Of a DNA stretch of 9,023 bases, positions 1-7,162 are shown piece after piece. Numbering within the stretch: the first letter of the stretch is position 1; each line of letters opens with the position of its first letter. The translations under genes and the position numbers were made by a program. The stretch is from assembly GCA_025997655.1 (NCBI GenBank), contig BNUW01000103.1:1-9023 (forward strand). Reading direction: 5' to 3'. The notes beneath the pieces are model-generated. The model was not told the origin of the DNA. It saw nothing but the letters and a program-made list of their open reading frames with translations, and searched no databases. The stretch comes from Spirochaetia bacterium (GTDB lineage Bacteria > Spirochaetota > Spirochaetia > Treponematales > Breznakiellaceae).

Positions 1-225
1 TTCCTCCCCGCTTTGGGATTCCTGGGCCAGAAGACCGAAGAGGTCCCGGAGTACCTCCTGCTGATCCTTTGTCCCGATAATATAGTAGGGATCAAGCCTA
101 TCCTGGGCAGTAGGGGAATCCCCGGTGGCGCATACCGAAAGGGCGCCGAGTACAAAAATCGAAATTGAAAGCCGCCATAAACGAAACCGTCGTAAGCAAA
201 ACCAGGGAGTAAGCTTAACTTTCAC
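1..225 (-). CDS. Putative lipoprotein, N-terminal part (runs off left edge)
   Basis: Seventy-five codons are open from a GTG at 225 to the window edge. The N-terminus is basic (several Arg and Lys in residues 1-18). A hydrophobic stretch follows (ISIFVLGAL, about residues 22-30) and ends in LSVC, a plausible spirochaete lipobox with Cys near residue 33. The protein is therefore probably exported and lipid-anchored. After the Cys the sequence becomes polar (ATGDSPTAQDRLDPYYIIG) and no domain is recognisable in the visible part. GTG is chosen because the ATG just upstream is followed in frame by TGA, and because an AGGA lies 7 bases before the GTG. That AGGA also falls within a candidate -10 box, so the transcript may instead be leaderless. 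The gene diverges from the membrane-protein gene at 290. Function is unknown. Confidence 0.75.
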   Translation of the reverse strand, partial: MKVKLTPWFCLRRFRLWRLSISIFVLGALSVCATGDSPTAQDRLDPYYIIGTKDQQEVLRDLFGLLAQESQSGEE

Positions 226-231
226 GTTACC

Positions 232-260
232 ATCCTAACATCGGTTTTTTCCATTGGCAA
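232..260 (-). promoter_or_regulatory. Candidate sigma-70 promoter of the leftward lipoprotein gene
   Basis: On the minus strand TTGCCA (260-255) and TAGGAT (237-232) are separated by exactly 17 bases. The expected transcription start, about 7 bases beyond the -10, falls on the GTG start codon at 225. The -35 lies in the same bases as the -35 of the opposing promoter. Hexamer matches are 5/6 and 4/6. The assignment is by eye. Confidence 0.5.
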
Positions 261-282
261 GCACGGCCAATAATGCTATACT
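254..282 (+). promoter_or_regulatory. Candidate sigma-70 promoter of the rightward membrane protein/TPR unit
   Basis: TTGGCA (254-259) and TATACT (277-282) are separated by 17 bases; each hexamer matches consensus at 5 of 6 positions. The predicted start at about 289-290 coincides with the A of the ATG at 290, so a leaderless message is likely. The TTG at 254, which would give an ORF 12 codons longer, is part of this -35 box and so is unlikely to be the translation start. Confidence 0.65.
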
Positions 283-289
283 GCATACT

Positions 290-826
290 ATGGATCAAAT
301 CACCCCCCGCAAAATCACTACACCCATCGCTTTTATCATCGGGCTCCTCCTGATATTCTTCGGGAGCGCCTTTTTATTGGGGACCCTGGAGGGTACCACC
401 GGGTTTTCTATTCTGAGGGCCTTCTTCTTCGTTATTATCGGCGTCCTCTGTGCTTTCTTTTCCATAAAATTGAATAAACGATCGGTTTATTTGTTCTTTG
501 CCGCTTTTTTTCTCCTGGTGGGTTTCTTTCTCTTCCTTTTCGCCCTGCACATTATCCCGTTTTCCTTTTCCCAACTCTGGCCGCTCTTGTCCGTCTTCGC
601 CGGGCTTGCCCTTTTACCCGCAGGCTGGCGTTATTTCGGCTCCCTCCGCAGCCGCTATGTGGTTCCCGCCGTGGTATTTGTCCTTCTGGGCTGTACCCTG
701 TTGATTTTTTCATTCCGCCTGGCCCCCTTTTCCTTTAAACACTTTGTAGTCACCTGGTGGCCCCTCCTGGTAGTCCTGATAGGCCTTATCCTGGTACTCC
801 TGTCCCTGGGCACAAAAAAGCCCTAA
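290..826 (+). CDS. Small polytopic membrane protein, six predicted helices
   Basis: A 178-residue, very hydrophobic protein. About six membrane segments can be read at roughly residues 12-31, 41-60, 66-89, 96-112, 122-141 and 152-173. The short loops carry basic residues (IKLNKR after segment 2, SLRSR before segment 5). WPLL occurs twice, at the starts of segments 4 and 6, which suggests an internal duplication of a three-helix unit. This layout resembles small bacterial membrane proteins of the LiaI/LiaF-like (DUF5668) type, but I do not assign it firmly. The ATG at 290 is preferred over an in-frame TTG at 254 because the latter lies in the promoter -35; no Shine-Dalgarno precedes 290. The stop codon overlaps the ATG of the TPR lipoprotein gene by one base (TAATG), so the two are probably co-transcribed and translationally coupled. 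No catalytic residues are evident. Confidence 0.8.
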   Translation: MDQITPRKITTPIAFIIGLLLIFFGSAFLLGTLEGTTGFSILRAFFFVIIGVLCAFFSIKLNKRSVYLFFAAFFLLVGFFLFLFALHIIPFSFSQLWPLLSVFAGLALLPAGWRYFGSLRSRYVVPAVVFVLLGCTLLIFSFRLAPFSFKHFVVTWWPLLVVLIGLILVLLSLGTKKP

Positions 827-2559
827 TGTTTTACCGGCGGCTCATGGGGGCGCTTCTTTCCCTGGCGCTATTTTCCTGTGGAAGCCCGCCGGTTCGCGAA
901 ATGCCCCTGTCCGTCCCTGATGCGCGCCCTGAGTCCTCCACGGCGATACCCCGGCCATCCGGCGGAGGAGGGGTGGCGAATGAGATTCGTTCCCTGGTGG
1001 AACGCGGCGACCCTGCTTCCCTGATGCGCGCCCTGGAACGTATCAAAAGCCTTGACTTGGGCAGAGGTGATTTCGGCAGGATAATGAACGCCGTAGCCGT
1101 AACCCTGATGGGTAAACTGTACCCGGATGTGCAGGCCAGGCTTCCCCCGGGGACCATCGGACCCCCTGATCCTCCCCGTACCCACCCCTATACCCGGATT
1201 CTGCGGGAAGCGGCGGCGGGAATCTACACTACCCCGCCAAAAAACTCCCAGGATTACCTGGAATTGGTCCTCCCCTTTCTGGCGTACCTGGATGATCCGC
1301 AAGAAAGCGCCCTGCCGGACCTGAAACGGGCCGCAAAACTCAATCCCCAGGGTGTGCTGGCCCCCTATTTCACCGGTCTCATCTATGAGCGGCTGCGGCA
1401 GGGCGGTGCGGCGGCGGAGTCCTTTGGACTGGCTTTCAGCATATCCCCGGAATTCTACCCCGCGGCCCTGGGATTGGCCCGGTATTTGAATTTCACGGGA
1501 GAAATCCAGGAGGAGATTGATCTGCTTTCCACCCTGGTCGTTCAGTATCCCGACATCATGGCCATCAAACGGCAGCTTGCCCTGGCCTACTACAACAAAC
1601 GGGATTGGGCCCGGGCGGAACCGGCCATAGCGGAGGTGCTCCGGGGCGACATCGGACCAGAGGTCCGCCGGGACGGACCCTTTATTCTGATGCAGGCCCA
1701 TCTGCTGGTGGAGCAGGGCCGGTTCACCCAGGCCCTTTCGCCTCTGGATACTTATTCGTTTATCAATCCTAATAACCGGCTTTATCTCTTTCTCCGCGCC
1801 CGGGTCCAGGCCGAAGGCTACCGGAACCGGGATGGGGCGCTGAACTATCTGCACTCCATACTCCAGGCGTCTCCTGACGACGAGGAAGCATTGGTATACA
1901 CCGCCCAACTCCTCATGGAATCGACCCGTTCCGAGGATATCGCTGAGTGCCGGGAAATCCTGCAGCGCCTTCTTGCAACCGGGGAATCTTCCCTGCCGGT
2001 GATTACCCTGGCGGTGGAGGACGCGGTATACCGGCAAGCCTGGGGAGAAGCCCAACCCTATTTGGATCAGCTTTTAGCCCGGCGCCGCTCCCCCGGGGAC
2101 CTCCTCTTTGCCTATACGGTGGAACAGGGACTGGGGCGCCGGGACGCCGCCCTCGCCTATGCCCAGGAACTCTACGAAACGGACCCATCTAACGAGGAGG
2201 GGCTTGCCGCCTACATTTCCGCCCTTATCGACACCGGCCGCCGGGGAGAGGCCGCAGCCCTGCTGGAAACCCGACTGACCACCCTGAGCGAACGGGGCCC
2301 CCAGGGGGGCATAATGAAAAGCCGCTACTACTATCTCCGCAGCCGTCTGCGCCAGGGGGAAGAAGCGGTGATGACCGACCTCCGTTCCAGCCTTTTTGAG
2401 GATCCCCGGAACCTTGACGCCCTTATCGCCCTGTTTGAAATCTACCACCGCCGCAAGGATGAACGCCGGGCAGTCTACTACCTAAAACAAGCCTTGGCGC
2501 TGGCCCCGGATAATGTTCAACTGAAACGGTATGAGGCGGAGTACGAACAGGTGAATTAA
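826..2559 (+). CDS. TPR-repeat lipoprotein
   Basis: A 577-residue protein starting at the ATG that overlaps the preceding stop codon. The first residues (MFYRRLMGALLSLALFSCGS) form a lipoprotein signal peptide with lipobox LFSC and Cys18. A Pro/Ser/Gly-rich linker covers about residues 19-50. From about 155 to 565 the protein is a chain of helix pairs with tetratricopeptide spacing, clear at about 176-209, 210-243, 287-318, 354-385, 424-455 and 529-562 (for example AVYYLKQALALAPDN). Such repeats are protein-protein scaffolds, and this one would sit on a membrane face in the periplasm or at the surface. No enzyme motif is seen. An alternative ATG at 844 would still keep the lipobox but leaves a shorter basic region. 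No good Shine-Dalgarno precedes either start, which fits translation coupled to the upstream membrane-protein gene. The partner and pathway are unknown. Confidence 0.85.
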   Translation: MFYRRLMGALLSLALFSCGSPPVREMPLSVPDARPESSTAIPRPSGGGGVANEIRSLVERGDPASLMRALERIKSLDLGRGDFGRIMNAVAVTLMGKLYPDVQARLPPGTIGPPDPPRTHPYTRILREAAAGIYTTPPKNSQDYLELVLPFLAYLDDPQESALPDLKRAAKLNPQGVLAPYFTGLIYERLRQGGAAAESFGLAFSISPEFYPAALGLARYLNFTGEIQEEIDLLSTLVVQYPDIMAIKRQLALAYYNKRDWARAEPAIAEVLRGDIGPEVRRDGPFILMQAHLLVEQGRFTQALSPLDTYSFINPNNRLYLFLRARVQAEGYRNRDGALNYLHSILQASPDDEEALVYTAQLLMESTRSEDIAECREILQRLLATGESSLPVITLAVEDAVYRQAWGEAQPYLDQLLARRRSPGDLLFAYTVEQGLGRRDAALAYAQELYETDPSNEEGLAAYISALIDTGRRGEAAALLETRLTTLSERGPQGGIMKSRYYYLRSRLRQGEEAVMTDLRSSLFEDPRNLDALIALFEIYHRRKDERRAVYYLKQALALAPDNVQLKRYEAEYEQVN

Positions 2560-2562
2560 GGT

Positions 2563-2636
2563 TGGGCCTTCAGGGACTTGAACCCCGGACCTACGGATTA
2601 TGAGTCCGCAGCTCTAACCAACTGAGCTAAAGGCCC
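2563..2636 (-). tRNA. tRNA with CAU anticodon (Ile2 candidate, or elongator Met)
   Basis: The minus strand folds as a complete 74-nt cloverleaf. The acceptor stem is GGGCCTT/AAGGCCC, the D stem GCTC/GAGC, the anticodon stem GCGGA/TCCGT with loop CTCATAA, and the T stem CGGGG/CCCTG with loop TTCAAGT; the discriminator base is A. CCA is not encoded (the next bases are ACC), so it must be added. A CAU anticodon can be elongator Met or the lysidine-modified Ile2. The acceptor pairs C4:G69 and C5:G68 are, from memory, determinants used by the lysidine synthetase TilS on Ile2, which tilts the call that way. It is not an initiator, since position 1 pairs (G1:C72). The 3' end lies 3 bases from the TPR gene stop, in convergent orientation. 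Confidence 0.93.
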
Positions 2637-2653
2637 TTTTTACATGACATACC

Positions 2654-2682
2654 CTTATACCCTGCTTAGTCAAAAAAGTCAA
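2654..2682 (-). promoter_or_regulatory. Candidate promoter of the tRNA gene
   Basis: On the minus strand TTGACT (2682-2677) and TATAAG (2659-2654) are 17 bases apart. The predicted start lies about 10 bases before the mature tRNA 5' end at 2636, so the leader is short. A second TTGACT overlaps slightly downstream but pairs less well with a -10. Confidence 0.65.
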
Positions 2683-2719
2683 TTCATTGAGCCGCCTCTT
2701 CTGCCGATACCTACTATAT

Positions 2720-3973
2720 ATGTACAAATCCCCTGCTATTGCGTTTTTCCCTGTTCTGTTCGTTGCAGCCCTGGTGATTGCCGTCCCCGGCCTTTCGGGG
2801 GAGGAGTTCGCCTACAAACACGCGGCGGGGGACCGGTACCGGATTCTCTCAACGGTGCATGAGGATGTGTATATAAACAGAAGACTGAGCCTCCGGTCGG
2901 AGATTCTGAACCGGATTGCCGTGGAAGTCCTGGATGCCCGCGGCGGGACAGCACGGCACCGGGCGATTTTTCAGACCGCAGAACGGGCGCAATCCGGGCA
3001 GTCCGAAGATACCATGCGGGCGGGACAGGTGGTCCCCGGACAGAGCTTCCTGTGGGCCCGGGAGTATGAGTCGGAATTTGAGCGGGATGCACGGGGGCGT
3101 CTCACCATAGACAAACGGTTCTATATGCCGGTGGTGCGGAATGTGCCGGTTTTCCCTGACCGGAATCTGCACATTGGGGATTCCTGGAGCGCCGAGGGCC
3201 ACGAGATGCACGATTTCCGGGATAGTTTCGGCATTCCCGACCCCTATCGGATTCCCTTTACGGCAAATTACACCTTTTTGGGGGATAGGGAGTGGCAGGG
3301 AAAGATGTATCCGGCCTTTTCCGTGTCCTACCGTATATTTCGAGAGCCCGATCCCGTGGCCGGTACGATCTGGCCCCGGCGGATCATGGGCGCCTCCGAC
3401 CAAGTGGTGTTCTGGGACCTTGAACTGGGTCAGGAAGTGGCCTATACCGAGGATTTCCGCATGGTTTTTGAACTTTCCGATGGGAGAACCGTGGAGTACC
3501 GGGGGACTGCGGAGGCGGCGATCGTCGAATCGCCCCGGATGGACAAGGAGCGGACGGCGCAGGACATTAACCGGGAGATTGCGGAACTGGGGATACCGGA
3601 TGTATCGGTACGGATTGTGGACGAAGGGATAACCATTAGTCTGGAAGATGTGCAGTTTCAGTCAAACTCGGCGGAACTGCTGCCGGGGGAACAGGCCAAG
3701 CTCGCTAAAATCGCCGGGATACTCAGGCGGTTTCCAGACCGGGATATCCTGGTGGGGGGGCATACGGCGCTGGCGGGAACCGAAAAGGGGCGGATGCAGC
3801 TTTCCCGGGAACGGGCGGCGGCGGTGGCGGACTACCTTATTGGGGAGAAGGTCCGGGGGCCGGAGCGGATGGTGGTCCGGGGCTACGGCGCGGAAAAACC
3901 CCTGGGGAATAACCGTACCGAAGAAGGGCGGCGGCGGAACCGGCGGGTGGAAATTACCATACTGGAAAATTAA
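2720..3973 (+). CDS. Secreted protein with C-terminal OmpA-like domain
   Basis: A 417-residue protein with a hydrophobic export signal at about residues 5-25 (cleavage probably near VPGLSG/EEF; no lipobox Cys). Residues about 27-295 form a beta-rich region I do not recognise. Residues about 303-417 are an OmpA-type peptidoglycan-association domain, recognised by ISLEDVQFQSNSAEL, VGGHTALAG, LSRERAAAVADYL and NRRVEI near the C-terminus. The family's usual GHTD reads GHTA here: the Asp that contacts the diaminopimelate of peptidoglycan is Ala350, while the partner Arg (Arg365) is kept. The likely location is periplasm or outer envelope. An in-frame TTG at 2687 exists, but the ATG at 2720 gives the better signal peptide; no Shine-Dalgarno is visible before either, and a weak TACTAT (2712-2717) is the only promoter-like motif nearby. 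The gene converges with the lipid kinase gene and shares its stop-codon bases. Confidence 0.85.
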   Translation: MYKSPAIAFFPVLFVAALVIAVPGLSGEEFAYKHAAGDRYRILSTVHEDVYINRRLSLRSEILNRIAVEVLDARGGTARHRAIFQTAERAQSGQSEDTMRAGQVVPGQSFLWAREYESEFERDARGRLTIDKRFYMPVVRNVPVFPDRNLHIGDSWSAEGHEMHDFRDSFGIPDPYRIPFTANYTFLGDREWQGKMYPAFSVSYRIFREPDPVAGTIWPRRIMGASDQVVFWDLELGQEVAYTEDFRMVFELSDGRTVEYRGTAEAAIVESPRMDKERTAQDINREIAELGIPDVSVRIVDEGITISLEDVQFQSNSAELLPGEQAKLAKIAGILRRFPDRDILVGGHTALAGTEKGRMQLSRERAAAVADYLIGEKVRGPERMVVRGYGAEKPLGNNRTEEGRRRNRRVEITILEN

Positions 3974-5127
3974 GTATTCTCTTTTCTCTTTAACACCGGT
4001 ATCGCCAGTTCGGTCAGCTCAATCGCCGCTGGGAAATCCTCCGGTTTAAGAAGTACCGTTTCTCCGTCCATCTGTGCCAGGATAGGGTTCTCGCCCCGGA
4101 ACTCCACCCGGTGGGCGTTAAACAGTTTCGATTCCGGTTTGTGGATATGCTCCCCGGTGGTAAAGAGCCCCTTTAGGGCCACCTTCCGGAGCAGGGACAT
4201 CTGCTCCACCACACAAACATTGCGATCATCCGGGAGTATCCGTTTGTGGGAACCATAGGTACGATGACCCCCGGCGCCTACCGCTAAGAGCAGAACCGTT
4301 TCGTTAAAGTTTTCCACCTGGCGGCCCGCATCGTCGTAGGCCGACACCTCCATGGGTCCCACTTTGTAGATTTGGTCGTAGAGGAGGGAGGCGATATCCA
4401 CCCAGAGCTTGTAGGAATCACCGGGAAACTTGCCCTTCATCTTATTGGTCATGTGGGTAACAAAGGCGTCAAGGCCCACGGAGAGAATATTGAAGGCCAT
4501 AAAAGGCCCCTTCCGGGGCGTCGCCGTAGTAAGCCGTAACGCACGGGCGTATTCAATCACCGAAGGAGCAATGAGGCGGTCCAGGACACTTTCCAGTTCC
4601 CAGCCATCGGCCCCATCGTTGCCGGTCCCCATGGGCAGCCGGAGGACGACGAAGTTTGAGCGGATTGCCGCAGGCGCCGAGTAGAGCGCCGTCTGGGCTT
4701 CCAGACTGGTACCGTCCCCCCCGGCGGTGATGAGCAGGTAGATAGGGGGCTGCGGCCTTGCCGTGCCGGCATGGATCTCTGCCGCCTCGTCCAGCAGGGC
4801 TTTGACGATTTTACCCGCGGTTCCCGGTCCCAGGGTAAGGGTCATCCCCAGCCTGCCAAGATTGCCCGTGCTGTTTTTATCCGGGCCGACGTTTTGGGCG
4901 GTACGGGAGGGTTTTGCATCTTCCCGCAGGGGATTGGCGGCAGCTTTTTCCGTGTATGCTTTCAGGGCCGCGTAATGCCGCTTCCACCGGGAGCCGATGG
5001 TAAAACCCCCCGCCGTAGGATTGGCAATGATGGTCCAGTACAGGGGCCGCCCAGGGGCAACAAGGCTATGGGAACAGATATTCGCCATAGCCGCCGCGAA
5101 ATCGTCAAGGTTTTTCGACCGGTTCAT
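3970..5127 (-). CDS. Diacylglycerol-kinase-fold lipid kinase (DAGK catalytic domain family)
   Basis: A 385-residue cytoplasmic protein of the DgkB/YegS/sphingosine-kinase superfamily, which transfers phosphate from ATP to a lipid hydroxyl. The expected nucleotide-binding motifs appear in order: NPTAGG at 36-41, GGDGT at 136-140, PMGTGND at 165-171, SVGLDA at 216-221 and MDGE at 353-356, the last like the DGE near the C-terminus of the family. The region between the first two motifs (about 60-125) is longer than in small family members and looks loosely structured. No membrane segments are seen. It is the last gene of the HAD-nagA-nagB operon, starting 41 bases after nagB; no Shine-Dalgarno precedes the ATG at 5127, and a 25-bp repeat abuts it. 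The substrate lipid cannot be read from the sequence. An NAD-kinase-like fold is a more distant alternative. Confidence 0.85.
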   Translation of the reverse strand: MNRSKNLDDFAAAMANICSHSLVAPGRPLYWTIIANPTAGGFTIGSRWKRHYAALKAYTEKAAANPLREDAKPSRTAQNVGPDKNSTGNLGRLGMTLTLGPGTAGKIVKALLDEAAEIHAGTARPQPPIYLLITAGGDGTSLEAQTALYSAPAAIRSNFVVLRLPMGTGNDGADGWELESVLDRLIAPSVIEYARALRLTTATPRKGPFMAFNILSVGLDAFVTHMTNKMKGKFPGDSYKLWVDIASLLYDQIYKVGPMEVSAYDDAGRQVENFNETVLLLAVGAGGHRTYGSHKRILPDDRNVCVVEQMSLLRKVALKGLFTTGEHIHKPESKLFNAHRVEFRGENPILAQMDGETVLLKPEDFPAAIELTELAIPVLKRKENT

Positions 5128-5128
5128 A

Positions 5129-5153
5129 GATCAAGGGTGGCATGAAAAACCAC
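5129..5153 (-). repeat. 25-bp repeat, copy A (nagB-lipid kinase gap)
   Basis: Matches 7138-7162 at 23 of 25 positions in the same orientation. Read on the minus strand it contains TTTTTCATGC and ends CCCTTGATC. It ends one base before the ATG of the lipid kinase gene and occupies most of the 41-base gap after nagB. Confidence 0.7.
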
Positions 5154-5168
5154 GGCGGTCAAGATTAT

Positions 5169-5945
5169 TTACAGCCCCTCGATATCCTTAAAGTAGCGCA
5201 CGGTTCCCACCTTGAGTTCATCCGTGGCCGCATCATCGCAGACGATGGCCGCCTTGGGGTGCATTTGCAGACAGGAAAGGGTCCACATGTGGTTGATCCC
5301 CCCCTCCACCGCCGCCTGGAGCGCCCGGGCCTTGTTGTGGCCGCTCACGATGATCAGCACCTCCCGGGAATCCATCACCGTCCCTACCCCCACGGTTAAA
5401 GCGGTGCCTGGCACCTTATTGACATCACCCCCAAAAAACCGGGCGTTGGCGATCTTCGTGTCCATGGTCAGGGTCTTTATCCTGGTCCGGGAATGAAGGG
5501 AGGAGCCGGGCTCGTTAAAGGCGAGGTGTCCGTCGGCGCCCATGCCTCCCAGGAAAAGGTCGATACCGCCGCATGCCTTGATGCTTTCCTCGTAGGCATT
5601 ACATTCCCCCGTAAGGTCCTTGGCCATGCCGTTGAGGATATGTACATTTTTCCGGTCGATGTCCACCGCCGAAAAAAAGTTATCCCACATAAACCGGTGA
5701 TAGCTCTGGGGATGATTTTCATCCAGCCCCACATATTCATCCATATTGAAGGTGACCACCCCGGCAAAAGAAACCTTCCCGGCTTTGTGCAGGCCGATAA
5801 GCTCCCGGTAAATCCCCAGGGGGCTGGACCCGGTGGGAAGCCCCAGGACAAACGGCCGGTCTCCCTGAGCCTGTATCTGGCCGGCAATATACTCCGCAGC
5901 CCAGCGGCTTGCGGCAGTGTAATCACGGTGTATCAAAAGGCGCAT
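5169..5945 (-). CDS. nagB: Glucosamine-6-phosphate deaminase
   Basis: A 258-residue cytosolic enzyme that converts glucosamine-6-phosphate to fructose-6-phosphate and ammonia. It is highly similar along its length to Escherichia coli NagB as I recall it. [15 protein letters not shown] (35-49) is the phosphate loop. NMDEYVGL carries Asp69 (E. coli Asp72), and [14 protein letters not shown] carries Asp138, His140 and Glu145 (E. coli 141, 143, 148), so the catalytic set is complete. Residues matching the E. coli allosteric GlcNAc-6-P site are also kept (Arg155, Lys157, Tyr251), so activation by GlcNAc-6-P is plausible. The start at 5945 is chosen over a 31-codon in-frame extension because of AAAGGA at 5957-5952 and alignment with known NagB. 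The gap after nagA is 10 bases. The C-terminus is a little shorter than in E. coli. Confidence 0.97.
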   Translation of the reverse strand: MRLLIHRDYTAASRWAAEYIAGQIQAQGDRPFVLGLPTGSSPLGIYRELIGLHKAGKVSFAGVVTFNMDEYVGLDENHPQSYHRFMWDNFFSAVDIDRKNVHILNGMAKDLTGECNAYEESIKACGGIDLFLGGMGADGHLAFNEPGSSLHSRTRIKTLTMDTKIANARFFGGDVNKVPGTALTVGVGTVMDSREVLIIVSGHNKARALQAAVEGGINHMWTLSCLQMHPKAAIVCDDAATDELKVGTVRYFKDIEGL

Positions 5946-5951
5946 ATTCTT

Positions 5952-5957
5952 TCCTTT
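5952..5957 (-). promoter_or_regulatory. nagB ribosome binding site overlapping the nagA stop
   Basis: AAAGGA lies 6 bases before the nagB ATG. Its first two As are also the last bases of the nagA TAA, so termination on nagA and initiation on nagB are probably coupled. It fixes the nagB start at 5945. Confidence 0.8.
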
Positions 5958-7125
5958 ATAACGCGGTGTATTTAAGCTCTCCCCCAACGGTGACAGCCAT
6001 AATGGTAAAATCCTTGTTAAAGACCACGATATCCGCATCGGCTCCGGGGATAAGGGTCCCCTTCCGCTGATACCGCATTATCTGCGCCGGATTGGAACTG
6101 GCGGCCCTGACGGCGTCTTCCAAACTAAAACCGAAATCCACCAGGTTCCGCACCCCCCGGATCATGGTAAGCCCCGACCCGGCGATCACCTCATCGGCTT
6201 TCCGGTGGAATACCCCGTCATGAAAAACCACCTCTTCCCCGTTCGCAAAGAAGGGCCCCTCCGCCTGCCCGGTGGGTTTGAGGCCGTCGGTAACCAGGAG
6301 GATCTTGTCGCAGGACTTATCCCGCCGGAGGAGCTTGAAAAGGTCGGGATGCACATGGCAGCCATCGGCGATAATCTCGCAGGACATTTCGGGGTGAATC
6401 AGGATGGCGCCCACGGCGTTGGGGTTCCGGTGATCCAGCTTGCTCATGGCGTTGAAAAGGTGGGTTGAATGGAGTATCCCCACCTGCATTCCCTCCACCA
6501 TATTTTCGTACTTGGCGTCCGTATGCCCCGCCTGGAGGACTATTCCCTTCTTGATGCAGAACAGGGCCAATTCCCGCATCCCCTTAATCTCCGGCGCAAC
6601 GGTCATGTTGACGATATGCCCCCCGGCGGCTTCCCAAAGCTGCTCCATGTAGGGAATATCCACGGGCTTGACGGTCTCCGGCCTTTGCACCCCCAGGCGT
6701 TCCGGGGACAGAAATGGCCCCTCCAGGTGCAGCCCCATGATCCGTGCCCCGCTCTCCCTGCCGATGGCGGCGGCCACGTTTTTTACGGCCCTGAGCATCT
6801 CGCCGGACTCCGAGGGGTAGAGGGTCGGGTTAAAGGCGGTAACCCCACATTGGGTCAGCCGCCGGGACATCTCCAGCACCGATTCTGTGGATGCGTCATC
6901 GGTTCCGTAGCCGCCGAAGCCGTGGATGTGGGTATCGATAAATCCGGGGGCGATATAGGCTTCATGTACGTCGATTAGTTCCGTGTTCGGGGCGAATTGC
7001 TTTTTTTCAAACCGTTTCCCGGAAAAAACATCCGCCACCATGCCGTCTTCCATCAACACCGCGCAATGTTCCATCACGGCAAAACCGGTCATCACCGTTC
7101 CGTTATACAGGCATATCGGTTTCAT
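5956..7125 (-). CDS. nagA: N-acetylglucosamine-6-phosphate deacetylase
   Basis: A 389-residue amidohydrolase-superfamily enzyme that removes acetate from GlcNAc-6-phosphate to give glucosamine-6-phosphate for NagB. Visible motifs: [13 protein letters not shown] (60-72, metal-ligand His66 and His68), HLEGPFLSP (133-141, Glu135), QAGHTDA (His201), HLFNAM (His222), DGCHVHP (254-260) and LLVTDG with the catalytic Asp280. GADADIVVF near the C-terminus is the usual beta-sandwich end. The intact HxH at 66-68 resembles the binuclear-metal Bacillus type more than the E. coli enzyme, which as I recall lacks it. The loop after HLEGPFLSP reads ERLGVQRPE instead of the more common KGAHNPE type, a mild deviation. 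The start at 7125 has AAGGAA 6 bases upstream; an in-frame ATG at 7152 lies inside the repeat and upstream of the HAD stop, and is less likely. Confidence 0.96.
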   Translation of the reverse strand: MKPICLYNGTVMTGFAVMEHCAVLMEDGMVADVFSGKRFEKKQFAPNTELIDVHEAYIAPGFIDTHIHGFGGYGTDDASTESVLEMSRRLTQCGVTAFNPTLYPSESGEMLRAVKNVAAAIGRESGARIMGLHLEGPFLSPERLGVQRPETVKPVDIPYMEQLWEAAGGHIVNMTVAPEIKGMRELALFCIKKGIVLQAGHTDAKYENMVEGMQVGILHSTHLFNAMSKLDHRNPNAVGAILIHPEMSCEIIADGCHVHPDLFKLLRRDKSCDKILLVTDGLKPTGQAEGPFFANGEEVVFHDGVFHRKADEVIAGSGLTMIRGVRNLVDFGFSLEDAVRAASSNPAQIMRYQRKGTLIPGADADIVVFNKDFTIMAVTVGGELKYTAL

Positions 7126-7131
7126 CGCTAA

Positions 7132-7137
7132 TTCCTT
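7132..7137 (-). promoter_or_regulatory. nagA ribosome binding site
   Basis: AAGGAA lies 6 bases before the ATG at 7125 and supports that start over the ATG at 7152, which has no Shine-Dalgarno. It sits in the 14-base gap after the HAD gene. Confidence 0.75.
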
Positions 7138-7162
7138 GATCAAGGGTTGCATGAAAAATCAC
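7138..7162 (-). repeat. 25-bp repeat, copy B (end of HAD gene)
   Basis: Matches 5129-5153 at 23 of 25 positions. It spans the last codons and TGA stop of the HAD gene, encoding the tail around DFSCNP, and ends just before the nagA ribosome binding site. Confidence 0.7.

Noticed and set aside
213..231. TAACGTGAAAG on the minus strand matches the edge of the attC-like sites
   Set aside because: Only 11 bases match and there is no following palindrome or second box; probably chance.
254..289. TTG start at 254 adding 12 residues to the membrane protein
   Set aside because: The TTG is part of the best -35 box, there is no ribosome binding site, and ATG at 290 sits at the predicted transcription start.
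868..2055. Long antisense open frame (395 codons) opposite the TPR lipoprotein gene
   Set aside because: It lies wholly opposite a gene with a signal peptide and regular TPR repeats; its translation shows no recognisable motif, and open antisense frames are expected in GC-rich coding DNA.
5142..5399. Plus-strand open frames opposite nagB, nagA and the HAD gene
   Set aside because: They are antisense to strongly recognised enzymes and have no motifs of their own.
5946..6038. N-terminal extension of NagB by 31 residues
   Set aside because: It lies inside the nagA 3' end, and the start at 5945 has a good ribosome binding site and matches known NagB N-termini.
7126..7152. Upstream ATG (7152) as the nagA start
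   Set aside because: It lies in the 25-bp repeat without a ribosome binding site, whereas ATG 7125 has AAGGAA at 6-base spacing and a family-like N-terminus.
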